From positions 1-61,679 of the forward strand of contig JAYFQW010000059.1 in the NCBI GenBank assembly GCA_034926675.1: a stretch of DNA of 61,679 nt. Direction: 5' to 3'. The DNA comes from Clostridia bacterium. GTDB taxonomy: Bacteria > Bacillota > DTU025. Shown in pieces: positions 51,476 to 59,200 of this stretch. A model generated the notes under the pieces. The model was not told the DNA's origin. It saw only the letters and a program-made list of their open reading frames with translations, and did no database searches. Position 1 is the stretch's first letter, and each line of letters opens with the position of its first letter. Both the position numbers and the translations under genes were made by a program.

Positions 51476-52222
51476 ATGGTAATCCCTGCACTCGGCTCAA
51501 CCATTACGTACTCGGACTTCGCCTTAGACCGACACCTCGGCTCCACTGCCAAGGAAGTGTACCTCCTTATAGCCTTCACGAGACCCACCTCCATATCCGA
51601 GCTCAGCAGGAATTCCGGAATGAGCCGGGGGACCATTAGGCAAGCATGCGAGATCTTGCTAGAGAGTGGGTGGCTGGTCCAGACGGCCAGTGGTGCGAAG
51701 GGAGCAGTGTACGCTGCAACCATCCCACGGTCTGTGCAGAAAGTGCTGGCCAGGCAGATAGAGGCCGACAGGTGGGCAGCCGCATACGCAGGCGAACACC
51801 TGATGCGTCTGTGGCTCGACTGGCTGGTAGATTCCCGTGAATTCCTTGACAACGCCAGGCCGCGATTCCTCGTGAACCCGTCGACCGGCAGGCCGCTGGA
51901 GGTAGACCGTCTCTATCACGTTGGCGTGGGTTTCGAATTCCAGGGGTGGCAGCATTTCGCCAAGACAGAACTGTACCCGGATGACGAAAGACTCGCACAC
52001 CGCCAGACACTTGACCTGGTCAAGGCCGGGCAGTGTGCGAGGCATGGGATCCAACTGGTGGAGGTGGTTGAGACCGATCTCTCACTCCAAGGTATGGTGG
52101 CCAAGGTCCCCCCACCCCTCACGCTGAGGTACTACGAAGCGAACAGCCCCATAATGCAGGCACTATCGAACCTCAGCGAAAACTACGCATCGAATTCCAG
52201 GAGGCTGCGAGGCGGCAGCTAG
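51476..52222 (+). CDS. Winged-helix protein with nuclease-like C terminus
   Basis: A 248-residue protein. Residues about 15-75 form a winged helix (TAKEVYLLIAFTRPTSISELSRNSG; RGTIRQACEILLESGWL). The C-terminal half has NPSTGRPLEVDRLYHVGVGFEFQGWQHF and then LDLVKAGQCARHGIQLVEV, a layout seen in small PD-(D/E)XK or VSR-like nucleases (acid, ExQ, and a final K/R-H helix before a strand). ATG 51476 was chosen, eight bases after GGGAG. It stands alone. I do not know a named family; nuclease activity is inferred from the pattern only. Confidence 0.65.
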   Translation: MVIPALGSTITYSDFALDRHLGSTAKEVYLLIAFTRPTSISELSRNSGMSRGTIRQACEILLESGWLVQTASGAKGAVYAATIPRSVQKVLARQIEADRWAAAYAGEHLMRLWLDWLVDSREFLDNARPRFLVNPSTGRPLEVDRLYHVGVGFEFQGWQHFAKTELYPDDERLAHRQTLDLVKAGQCARHGIQLVEVVETDLSLQGMVAKVPPPLTLRYYEANSPIMQALSNLSENYASNSRRLRGGS

Positions 52223-52239
52223 AAGCACCACGATGCTAG

Positions 52240-52305
52240 CCCCCTCGCATCGCGGCGCCACCGCTCACCTACCCCCCTCGCATCGCGGCGCCACCGCTCA
52301 CCTAC
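52240..52305. repeat. 33-bp tandem duplication
   Basis: Two identical 33-bp copies (52240-52272 and 52273-52305) with the core CTCGCATCGCGGCGCCACC. The second copy covers the stop codon and last codons of the DUF3343 gene. Both lie between convergent genes. Confidence 0.9.
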
Positions 52306-52609
52306 CCGACACCTGCCCCTCCAGAAGCAGTTCAGGCCGCTTGCCCATGGCGAGCATGTAAATCCCCTCGAAGTCGATTCTGTTCTCATCGAGGGATGCC
52401 TGAAGCTCGCCGAGGGCCATCCCCTTGACCTCCGCGGCTAGGCCGCAGCTGGAGCTGATCCGCCTCGGAACTGGAACGAGGTGCAAGTCAATTCCGCACG
52501 GCTTGAGAAGAGCCTCCGATTTGAGCGCCTGGTGCACAGATGGAAAGGTCACCACAAGCCCTCTGCCGCTTGGATTACCTGCGGGATTGCTTGTCGATGT
52601 GAATGACAT
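52298..52609 (-). CDS. DUF3343 putative selenium/sulfur carrier
   Basis: A 103-residue protein of the DUF3343 family. Typical pattern: GLVVTFPSVHQALKSEALL, LHLVPVPRRISSSCGLA with the conserved Cys, and a short C-terminal tail. ATG 52609 has GAGGAG seven bases upstream inside the TusA-like gene, overlapping its end by 35 nt. DUF3343 occurs in selenium-utilisation clusters beside YedE and YedF and is suspected to carry selenium or sulfur on its Cys. Its tail reads into a 33-bp tandem duplication. Confidence 0.85.
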   Translation of the reverse strand: MSFTSTSNPAGNPSGRGLVVTFPSVHQALKSEALLKPCGIDLHLVPVPRRISSSCGLAAEVKGMALGELQASLDENRIDFEGIYMLAMGKRPELLLEGQVSGR

Positions 52610-52868
52610 AACAATTCTCCTCAGTGTCGTTCACGTCAACTATACACCCTTCGTGCCTGGCAAAACGCATCACGTTCTCCTTGGCAACCACATTATCCAC
52701 TAGCACATCGAGCCTCCCCGATTCGATGTTGCCTAATGCGTTCCTGGTAAGCACCACTGGCTGAGGGCAGGAGAGGCCTCTGGCGTCAATCGTCTGCGCC
52801 ACTCCGTGCCCGCTCGCTCCGGCGCCATTCCCTGAGGCCATCATTGCATCGTCCTGTTTACGCTGCAT
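52575..52868 (-). CDS. TusA/YedF-like sulfur or selenium carrier
   Basis: A 97-residue protein with the TusA fold: IDARGLSCPQPVVLTRNAL with the carrier Cys at 34, then VLVDNVVAKENVMRFARHEG. It is preceded by a Gly/Ser-rich stretch (ASGNGAGASGHG). The SD GGGAG lies six bases before ATG 52868, which overlaps the end of yedE by 11 nt. In selenium clusters the YedF protein usually fuses a TusA domain to a DsrE-like domain. Here the TusA part is alone, followed by separate DUF3343. Confidence 0.88.
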   Translation of the reverse strand: MQRKQDDAMMASGNGAGASGHGVAQTIDARGLSCPQPVVLTRNALGNIESGRLDVLVDNVVAKENVMRFARHEGCIVDVNDTEENCYVIHIDKQSRR

Positions 52869-53976
52869 CTGCTGCTCCCTCCTCCCGGTTGGCTCGCTTC
52901 GCCCCTGCTCGTTTTGCCCGTGCATCGGCCTTGGATGGCACGCTCACGCAGCCTATCAGCGCCATGGCGGCAAGGCCAATCACAACTCCAATCTTGCCAT
53001 TTAGTGGCGCCCCGGCAGCCGATGCCGCAGTTCCGAAGTTGTGGGCGAATGCCCCGCCCATGAGCATCCCAAGCAGCGTCACGCCAGCATCGGCATCACC
53101 CTCGCCAGCAAGAACGCACTGGCGAAGCGGGCACCCGCCGAGAAGCACAGCGGCCAAACCAACCAGAGACATGCCCAGGAAGTTCCACAGTCCATCTGTG
53201 TGGGCAATTGGCTGCCCCGCGAATCCGAGCTTGAACCCGCCCGTAAGTAGGTTTAGAGCAAGCGCCACAACGAATATGCCCACGAACCCGCGGAACAGGT
53301 GCGCATCGTGGATCAGGAAGAGATCCCTTATGCCCCCGGCCATGCACAAACGCGCACGCTGTGCCAGCGCTCCCACGATGAGCCCGGCAGCGAGGGATGC
53401 GAGTATGGGTGCATGAGCCGAACCAGGTCCTTTGGCGCTGAAGTATATGAAAGCCGGCGCCGTAGCCACGGCAATCAGCAGTCCAACTGATAGCACAGGC
53501 ATCACGGCCCCGTTAGCAAGCGTAGCACTTCCGCTCCTGCCCAGGCTGAAGCCACGGCGCAGGAAGGCGATTCCGGCTAGTATCCCAGCGGAGAAGCCAA
53601 GAAGGCCAACCAGCGCGTTCAGGTCGCCAGCGGCAAGGCGCAGCACCATGCGCAGCGGACACCCAAGGAACACGAGCGCCCCAATCATCAGGAAGAAGCC
53701 CATGACGAATCTGAGCAGGGGCGAGGCGCCGCCGCGGGCTTTGAACTCCCTAGTCGCAAGAGCGACTATCATTGATCCAAGTATGAACCCTGGTGCCTCA
53801 GGCCTGATGTACTGCACTGCCTCAGCTCTGTGGAGCCCGAGCCCTCCCGCGATGTCACGAATAAAGCAGGCGACACATATTCCCATGTTGGCCGGGTTTC
53901 CTAGCTTAACAAGGCCGACGGAAAGCCCTCCGATCACCGCTCCGGCTGCGATTACGGTCCATCTGTTGTCGCGCAT
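52858..53976 (-). CDS. yedE: YedE-type selenium/sulfur membrane transporter
   Basis: A 372-residue membrane protein with about nine to ten helices of the YeeE/YedE family. Duplicated Cys motifs GCPLRMVLRLAAGDLNALVG and GGCPLRQCVLAGEGDADAG mark the two halves, and further Cys lie in NMGICVACFIRD and ARLCMAGGIRD. Selenium-linked YedE proteins have this size and cluster with TusA-like and DUF3343 genes. The Cys residues probably relay thiosulfate, sulfide or selenium compounds across the membrane. It starts at ATG 53976 and is divergent from LysR. Confidence 0.9.
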   Translation of the reverse strand: MRDNRWTVIAAGAVIGGLSVGLVKLGNPANMGICVACFIRDIAGGLGLHRAEAVQYIRPEAPGFILGSMIVALATREFKARGGASPLLRFVMGFFLMIGALVFLGCPLRMVLRLAAGDLNALVGLLGFSAGILAGIAFLRRGFSLGRSGSATLANGAVMPVLSVGLLIAVATAPAFIYFSAKGPGSAHAPILASLAAGLIVGALAQRARLCMAGGIRDLFLIHDAHLFRGFVGIFVVALALNLLTGGFKLGFAGQPIAHTDGLWNFLGMSLVGLAAVLLGGCPLRQCVLAGEGDADAGVTLLGMLMGGAFAHNFGTAASAAGAPLNGKIGVVIGLAAMALIGCVSVPSKADARAKRAGAKRANREEGAADAA

Positions 53977-54105
53977 CTGACCTCGAACCCCTTCCAGTGG
54001 CCGTAGGCTGGCCCGGACCTGATTGATGCCGGAGCCATGGCCGTTAGTTCATGCCTTCACATATGGCGCTGCAAAGCCTCACCTGAAACGCCGTCTACGA
54101 CCTGC

Positions 54106-54135
54106 ATTATACTGTCAAGCAGCGCTGTTGATCAA
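54106..54135 (-). promoter_or_regulatory. Promoter of the yedE operon
   Basis: On the minus strand TTGATC (54135-54130) and a perfect TATAAT (54111-54106) are separated by 18 nt, about 130 bp upstream of yedE. The -35 element overlaps the putative LysR inverted repeat. Confidence 0.7.
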
Positions 54136-54157
54136 ATACGAATCATTAATGTTTGAT
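54131..54157. promoter_or_regulatory. Candidate LysR operator
   Basis: ATCAAA (54131-54136) and TTTGAT (54152-54157) form an inverted repeat with a 15-bp A/T-rich centre, a dyad of the size bound by LysR-type regulators. It lies between the divergent yedE and lysR genes and overlaps the yedE -35 box. Activation or repression cannot be told. Confidence 0.55.
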
Positions 54158-54238
54158 ATGGATCCCATAACCTGCGTGCATACCTAATTGACGTGCACCC
54201 TTCAGAGATGGGATACTGGTGACATGGAGGTGTTCGCG

Positions 54239-55171
54239 GTGGACCTCAGGCAGCTCACCATATTCATGAGCGTGGCGAATCACGGCTCTTTCACTGAAGC
54301 CGCCAGGGCGCTTTTCATCTCCCAGCCGACCATCAGTGTCCAGATAGCCTCCCTTGAGAGAGAGCTTGGGGTGGCCATCGTGCAGCGGCAGAGCCGCGGG
54401 GTTGCTCTTACCCCAGCCGGTCAGATCCTGAAACGATACGCCGCTGACATGCTGATGCTGCGCGACCAGGCAATCTCAGCCGTGGACCAGTATAGATGCG
54501 AGATATGTGGGAACGTGAAGGTGACCGCAAGCACCGTTCCGGCGGATTACGTACTGCCCCGTCTGGTCTCACTATTCCTTCAGATTCACCCCAAAGTCAT
54601 GATCGCTCTATCTCGAGCTCCCTCACAGGAAGTGTGGAAAAGGGTGCTGAATTACGAGGCTGAACTCGGCGTCGTCGGCACACTAGGCCCCGATTCCGAC
54701 ATTGATCACACCGCCATAATGGAAGATGAGATCGTCCTTATCGCCCAGGCTACAGGCAAGTATTCTGACTGGGATCCCACGATGAGCCTCGATCGCATTA
54801 TCGCAGAACCGATGGTGTGCCGCGGCGCCGGGTCAGGCACGCAGAAAACGTTCGAAGACGCCCTGCGAAGAGCGAACGTTGACCCTGAAACATTGAACAT
54901 CCGCGCCCGTCTGGAAAGCCCCGAGGCCATCAGGGAAACGGTGGCCCGTGGAACCGGCCTTGCAGTCATGTCGCAACTGGCAGTAGCACGCGATGTGGCC
55001 TCTGGATCCTTGAGGGAAATAAGGATCAGAGGCCTTGATCTCAGGCGCAGCTTCTATATGATCACACACCGCAAGAAGGTGTTGTCCCCCGCAGTGGATG
55101 AGTTCCGACGTTTCACAATTGGGCAGCTTGGAGGCAGCCAGGATGAACCGAACCATAGCTTACTTGGATAA
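54239..55171 (+). CDS. LysR-type regulator of the selenium cluster
   Basis: A 310-residue regulator: an N-terminal HTH (LRQLTIFMSVANHGSFTEAARALFISQPTISVQIASLERELG) and a periplasmic-binding-like effector domain resembling the CysB/CysL group. GTG 54239 was chosen eight bases after GGAGG; this gives the canonical start MDLRQL. The longer frames add an unusual N terminus. It overlaps the following desulfurase-like gene by 29 nt, and is divergent from yedE, so it likely controls both sets. Its ligand may be a sulfur or selenium metabolite (inference). Confidence 0.92.
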   Translation: MDLRQLTIFMSVANHGSFTEAARALFISQPTISVQIASLERELGVAIVQRQSRGVALTPAGQILKRYAADMLMLRDQAISAVDQYRCEICGNVKVTASTVPADYVLPRLVSLFLQIHPKVMIALSRAPSQEVWKRVLNYEAELGVVGTLGPDSDIDHTAIMEDEIVLIAQATGKYSDWDPTMSLDRIIAEPMVCRGAGSGTQKTFEDALRRANVDPETLNIRARLESPEAIRETVARGTGLAVMSQLAVARDVASGSLREIRIRGLDLRRSFYMITHRKKVLSPAVDEFRRFTIGQLGGSQDEPNHSLLG

Positions 55172-56303
55172 CGCAGCAACATCAAATCCGAAACCTCCCG
55201 CGGTATGGCAGGCCATGCAGCACTATATGACCAATGTGTGTGCTAGCCCTGGGCGGGGCGGGTACAGCCTGAGCCTCGACGCGGGCAGGATTGAGTATCA
55301 TGCCCGGGAAGGCATTCAGGCGCTTTTTCACGCCCCCTCAGAGGAACAGGTAGTGTTCACCCTGAACGTCACCCACGCCCTGAACTGCGCAATGCGCGGC
55401 CTTCTCTCCGCGGGCGATCACGTGTTGACCAGCAGTATGGAGCATAACTCGGTGATCCGTCCGCTCCGGCTAATGCAGGAGCGTGTGGGCATAGATGTGA
55501 CTGTCGTAGGCTGCGACAGCCGTGGCCTGCTGGACCCGGACGACATGCGCAAGGCCCTTCGCCCCAATACGAAGATGATCATCCTCACCCATGCTTCTAA
55601 CGTGGCGGGCAGCATACTGCCAATCGAGGCTGTAAGCGGGATAGCTCACGATGCCAATGCCTACTTCGTTGTCGACACCGCGCAAACAGCCGGGTTCCTA
55701 GATATCGACTTCGCGCAACTGAACCCGGACGTTCTGGCATTCACCGGGCACAAGTCATTATTGGGCCCGCCTGGGACAGGCGGGTTCATCGTCAACACGA
55801 AGACCGCAGAACGGTTCGCGCCGATGGTCGCCGGAGGCACTGGGAGCAAGTCTGATGACGAGCATCAGCCGAGTTTCCTACCGGACAAGTTCGAAGCTGG
55901 GACCCCCAACACGGTGGGAATCGCCGGCCTGGCGGCAGGAGTGGCATTCGTTATGGAGACAGGCATCAAAACCATCCGCGCCCATGAGATGAGCCTTGCA
56001 GGGCAGTTCATTGATGGAGTCAAGGCGATTCCGAAAATAAGGGTGTATGGCCCGGAGGACATGGCAAGAAGAGTCGCGACGGTATCGATCACCATGGCCG
56101 ATCTCGATTTGGCAGAGATAGCCTATAGGCTCGACGTGGAGTATGGGATCATGGTCCGCTCCGGCCTGCACTGCTCGCCACTGGCGCACAAGACCATCGG
56201 CACATTCCCCGAGGGCGCCCTGAGGTTCAGCTTCGGCTGGTTCAACACGAAGGCGGACGTTGCCCGAGCCGTGGACGCCCTGAGCAGGCTGGCGGCGGCG
56301 TAG
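55143..56303 (+). CDS. Cysteine desulfurase/selenocysteine lyase-like enzyme
   Basis: A 386-residue class V PLP enzyme. IAYLDNAATSNPKPPAVWQAM opens the chain; the Schiff-base Lys is K204 in FTGHKSLLGPPGTGG, and the persulfide-type Cys is in RSGLHCSPLAH near the C terminus. The pattern and neighbours match the desulfurase-like aminotransferases found in selenium-dependent hydroxylase clusters. It would release S or Se from (seleno)cysteine for the TusA-like and DUF3343 carriers. ATG 55143 is eight bases after GGAGG, inside the end of lysR. Its 3' end overlaps the convergent nrdG gene by 62 bp. Confidence 0.9.
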   Translation: MNRTIAYLDNAATSNPKPPAVWQAMQHYMTNVCASPGRGGYSLSLDAGRIEYHAREGIQALFHAPSEEQVVFTLNVTHALNCAMRGLLSAGDHVLTSSMEHNSVIRPLRLMQERVGIDVTVVGCDSRGLLDPDDMRKALRPNTKMIILTHASNVAGSILPIEAVSGIAHDANAYFVVDTAQTAGFLDIDFAQLNPDVLAFTGHKSLLGPPGTGGFIVNTKTAERFAPMVAGGTGSKSDDEHQPSFLPDKFEAGTPNTVGIAGLAAGVAFVMETGIKTIRAHEMSLAGQFIDGVKAIPKIRVYGPEDMARRVATVSITMADLDLAEIAYRLDVEYGIMVRSGLHCSPLAHKTIGTFPEGALRFSFGWFNTKADVARAVDALSRLAAA

Positions 56304-57003
56304 GCGCTCCATGGGAGCGCGGGCGCCACAGCACTGGACGCCCAGTCCGCATAGATGCCTGGGCATCGAGTATTCGCTGGTTGCATGACCCTCGCCAGGC
56401 AAGCCCGGGGTCACGCAAGGCCTCCACGTATGGACCGTCGATTAGGATATCCGTTGCCAGCAGCAGTCCGCTTACGTCCGCGTCATCGATGGCGGAGAGC
56501 GCCTCCCACGTGTAACCGGTGTAGACCACCACTGGCGCCTCCGTTGAAGCCACAGTTGAAGCCACAGCTGAAGCCGCAGCTGAAGCCACAGCTGAAGCCA
56601 CACCATAGTCTCTAGAACCACACTGCGCTGCGTTAATAGGAAGTACGCGGCGAACCAAACTCGCGAGGATCTCGAATGCCCGGGCCTGGGCGAACGGCTC
56701 CCCTCCACTGATGGTGATGCCTGAAAGCATCGGATTCGCCGTCAGGCTCTCCAGGATATCGTCAAGGGAAACGTCATCGCCCCCACGGAAATCCCACGTC
56801 CCAGGGTTGTGGCAGCCCGCGCAATGATGAGGGCAGCCCTGCGCAAAGACCACCAGTCGTACACCTGGACCATCTACTACACTCTCGCCAATCAACCCCG
56901 CAAGCCGCACATGGCCGTTCGCGTTCGCGAGCACAAGGCGCTCGCCACTCCCACTCGCTTCATCCAGCCCGAAGGGCCTGGCGTTCATTCCTTCACCACT
57001 CAT
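56242..57003 (-). CDS. nrdG: Anaerobic RNR-activating radical SAM protein
   Basis: A 253-residue radical SAM activase with the cluster motif CPHHCAGC (C57, C61, C64; CxxxCxxC), preceded by ESVVDGPGVRLVVFAQG, then ISGGEPFAQA, VVVYTGYTWEAL and the final NQRILDAQ. It installs the glycyl radical on NrdD. ATG 57003 overlaps the nrdD stop by 11 nt. Odd features: a roughly 20-residue Val/Ala/Ser-rich insert at 135-154 from a 12-bp tandem repeat, and a C-terminal extension of about 27 residues that runs antisense through the end of the desulfurase-like gene. The tail may reflect loss of an earlier stop. Confidence 0.92.
   Translation of the reverse strand: MSGEGMNARPFGLDEASGSGERLVLANANGHVRLAGLIGESVVDGPGVRLVVFAQGCPHHCAGCHNPGTWDFRGGDDVSLDDILESLTANPMLSGITISGGEPFAQARAFEILASLVRRVLPINAAQCGSRDYGVASAVASAAASAVASTVASTEAPVVVYTGYTWEALSAIDDADVSGLLLATDILIDGPYVEALRDPGLAWRGSCNQRILDAQASMRTGRPVLWRPRSHGAPTPPPACSGRPRLGQRPPSC
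56544..56603. repeat. Five 12-bp tandem repeats inside nrdG
   Basis: Five copies of a 12-bp unit (YTGAAGCCACAG on the plus strand) run from 56544 to 56603. Read on the minus strand they encode repeated Val-Ala-Ser-Ala/Thr in NrdG. Twelve is a multiple of three, so copy changes keep frame. Confidence 0.92.
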
Positions 57004-58810
57004 GGGACTCTCTGTCGGCGAGTTCCGCTCGCTTCGCATCGTTGAACCGATCCACCGTAGAGAGGTATCCGGTTATGCGCCTTATGCGGCTGATATCGGC
57101 CGATTGGCACACCGGACATGCTGCGCCAATGATGCCCGAGTGGCCGCATGCACGGCATTCATCGATAGGAAAGTTGATCCCGCCATAACCCATGTCGGCT
57201 GCAGCCATGGCCCGCACGATGGACTCCACAGCGTCGACGTTGTGTATGGGCGGCGAATCGAGCTCAACGTAGCTTATGTGCCCGGCGTTCGTGAGCTTGT
57301 GATACCTTCCCTCCAAGGCAATCTTGTTCCAGATTGTCGTGTGGAGCCCGACGGGAAGATGGAAGCTATTGGTGTAGTAGGCCTTGTCAGTTACACCCTG
57401 CATTAGCCCGAATCTATCCCGGTCCATGGTGACGAATCTTCCCGATAGACCCTCGGCAGGAGTGGCGAGAAGAGTGAAATTCAGGTCATATGATTCCGCA
57501 TATTGGTCGATACGCCTGCGCATGAACGATACGATGTCGTAGCCCAGCGAATCATGGACACTTCGGTCCGCGCATGGGCCTATCAGCGCCGTCAGGGTCT
57601 CCGCAAGCCCGATGAACCCGATTGACAGTGTCCCGTGGACAATGACCTCCCCGATCTCGTCATTTCCTCCTAGCGACTCCGAGCCCATGTAGATACCCTG
57701 TCCCATTAGGAAAGGCATCTCTTTCACGTGAAGCCGCGATTGCACTGAATACCGATGAAGCAACTGCCTGGCGCACATGTCCATCACATCGCCTAGCAGC
57801 GCTAAGAACCGGTCACGGTCACCACAAGCTCTGATAGCGAGTCGCGGAAGGTTCACAGTGGTGAAGGAGAGATTCCCTCTGCCGGTGCTCACCTCGGGTC
57901 CCCGTCGGTTCGCCATCACTCTGGTGCGACAGCCCATGTAGGCTGCTTCGGAACCATAGGGGGCGTTGAAGGACGAATCCATGAAACTGAAGGTCGGGTT
58001 CATACGTCTCGCAGCAACGCGACACGCAAGCCGAAAGAGATCGTAGTTGGGGTCGCCTGGGTCGCGGTTTACTCCCGCTTTCACCTTAAAGATGATGTTT
58101 GGGAAAACCGGCGTCTCCCCCCTGCCCAGTCCTGCTTCATATGCCTCCAGAAGGCGCCTGCTGGCAAGCCTGCCGCCTTCAGATGTATCACATCCGAGGT
58201 TGATACTTGAAAATGGAACCTGTGCTCCTGCTCTACTGTGCATTGCATTGAGGTTGAAAACCAAGCCCTCCATGGCCTGGTACACCTCATCCTCGCCAAA
58301 GCCCTCCATGAATGGAGCGATGTCCGCATCGAACTGCGCGTAGGACTGACCTCCGTGCATGTCATTCTGGCAGCTCTGCATTATGATAGCTGCTAGGGCT
58401 GCCGCTGATGCGGGCCGCTTCGGAGGGCGAACGCAGCCGTGCCCGGTGTTGAACCCCTGGGATAGAAGACGCCCGAGGGGTATCTGCACACAGGTGAGGG
58501 TCTTGCCGTAGAAGTCCAGGTCGTGGATGTGAATGTCGCCAGCTACATGCGCACGGGCGATGTCGGCAGGGATGACCCGGCTAAGGTAGTAGGCTCTGCT
58601 CGCCGCAGAGCCAATCTGGAGCATCTTGGCTGACGGAGAATTGCCTACGTTCGCATTCTCCCTGCTCGTCTCGGACAGGGTCGCAGCAATACCATCCATG
58701 AGTTGTGTCCACGAGTCCTGGAATTGCGGCGCGGTTCTCGGGCGAAACAATGAGCGCCGGGATCCCCCGGCGCGATCAAAGCGGCCCATGCCACGGCATG
58801 CAGTGCCCAT
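56993..58810 (-). CDS. nrdD: Class III (anaerobic) ribonucleotide reductase
   Basis: A 605-residue glycyl-radical enzyme that reduces ribonucleoside triphosphates under anoxia. The glycyl radical site is G581 in RRITGYLS and the zinc site is C553/C556/C566/C569. HIHDLDFY and the NDMHGGQSYAQFD region are typical of NrdD. No ATP-cone precedes the catalytic domain, so allosteric activity control by dATP/ATP is probably absent; E. coli NrdD has about 710 residues. ATG 58810 lies seven bases after AAAGGGAGG. The leader carries a cobalamin riboswitch; the longer frame would translate through it and is rejected. Confidence 0.94.
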   Translation of the reverse strand: MGTACRGMGRFDRAGGSRRSLFRPRTAPQFQDSWTQLMDGIAATLSETSRENANVGNSPSAKMLQIGSAASRAYYLSRVIPADIARAHVAGDIHIHDLDFYGKTLTCVQIPLGRLLSQGFNTGHGCVRPPKRPASAAALAAIIMQSCQNDMHGGQSYAQFDADIAPFMEGFGEDEVYQAMEGLVFNLNAMHSRAGAQVPFSSINLGCDTSEGGRLASRRLLEAYEAGLGRGETPVFPNIIFKVKAGVNRDPGDPNYDLFRLACRVAARRMNPTFSFMDSSFNAPYGSEAAYMGCRTRVMANRRGPEVSTGRGNLSFTTVNLPRLAIRACGDRDRFLALLGDVMDMCARQLLHRYSVQSRLHVKEMPFLMGQGIYMGSESLGGNDEIGEVIVHGTLSIGFIGLAETLTALIGPCADRSVHDSLGYDIVSFMRRRIDQYAESYDLNFTLLATPAEGLSGRFVTMDRDRFGLMQGVTDKAYYTNSFHLPVGLHTTIWNKIALEGRYHKLTNAGHISYVELDSPPIHNVDAVESIVRAMAAADMGYGGINFPIDECRACGHSGIIGAACPVCQSADISRIRRITGYLSTVDRFNDAKRAELADRESHEW

Positions 58811-58851
58811 ATCGGCGCCTCCCTTTCTCCTCGAAGGTGGCTTCCACCAGT

Positions 58852-59052
58852 ACCGGGCAGGTCTCCTGGCTCCCAGATCATCGCCGCGCTGCGTCTTCCC
58901 CCTTCTAGAGCAGGAGTGACATGTGCAGTGCATCACAGCTATCTGGTTACAGTGGCGGGACCGCGGGCTTTGCAGGCTGGCCTTCGCCATGCCCTGCTGC
59001 CTCTTCCCTATTCTCTCCCACGCTCGCCTGCGCGCGCGCAAGAGCACCCGGT
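58852..59052 (-). promoter_or_regulatory. Cobalamin riboswitch upstream of nrdD
   Basis: About 200 nt of leader with the classical B12-box AGCCAGGAGACCTGCC near the 3' end (58857-58872 region) and the CCCGCCACTGTAA core near 58945-58957. The closing P1 stem pairs ACCGGG (59052-59047) with CCCGGT (58857-58852). GAGAATAGGGAAG matches the conserved J6/3-side purines. A GGTGG/CCACC hairpin and the nrdD SD follow within 40 nt, suggesting translational control. Cobalamin binding should shut off nrdDG. This implies a B12-dependent class II reductase elsewhere. Confidence 0.93.
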
Positions 59053-59077
59053 TTGGTTCACCTGTTCAATTGCGGCA

Positions 59078-59098
59078 AGAACAGCATGTGGCTGTTCT
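59078..59098 (-). other. Leader hairpin before the riboswitch
   Basis: AGAACAGC and GCTGTTCT pair perfectly (8 bp) around a 5-nt loop at the start of the predicted nrdD transcript, 25 nt upstream of the riboswitch. Its likely role is protection of the 5' end. Confidence 0.5.
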
Positions 59099-59108
59099 CG
59101 ACAGGCTA

Positions 59109-59136
59109 ACTATACCACATGATCTGCTCATGTAAC
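59109..59136 (-). promoter_or_regulatory. Extended -10 promoter of nrdDG with dyad
   Basis: TATAGT (59114-59109) is preceded by TGG, giving an extended -10, with GTTACA (59136-59131) 16 nt upstream. An inverted repeat GATCTG/CAGATC (59121-59126 and 59136-59141) spans the spacer and -35 and may bind a regulator. The site does not match the NrdR box consensus known to me. Confidence 0.6.
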
Positions 59137-59200
59137 AGATCATCCGTGAGATCCGCGAAATCGGCAAGGTCGGCGGCGAGGTTCGCCATCGGGATTGTCG

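Noticed and set aside
58811-59047. N-terminal extension of nrdD by 79 codons
   Set aside because: It would be translated from the riboswitch; a better SD precedes ATG 58810.
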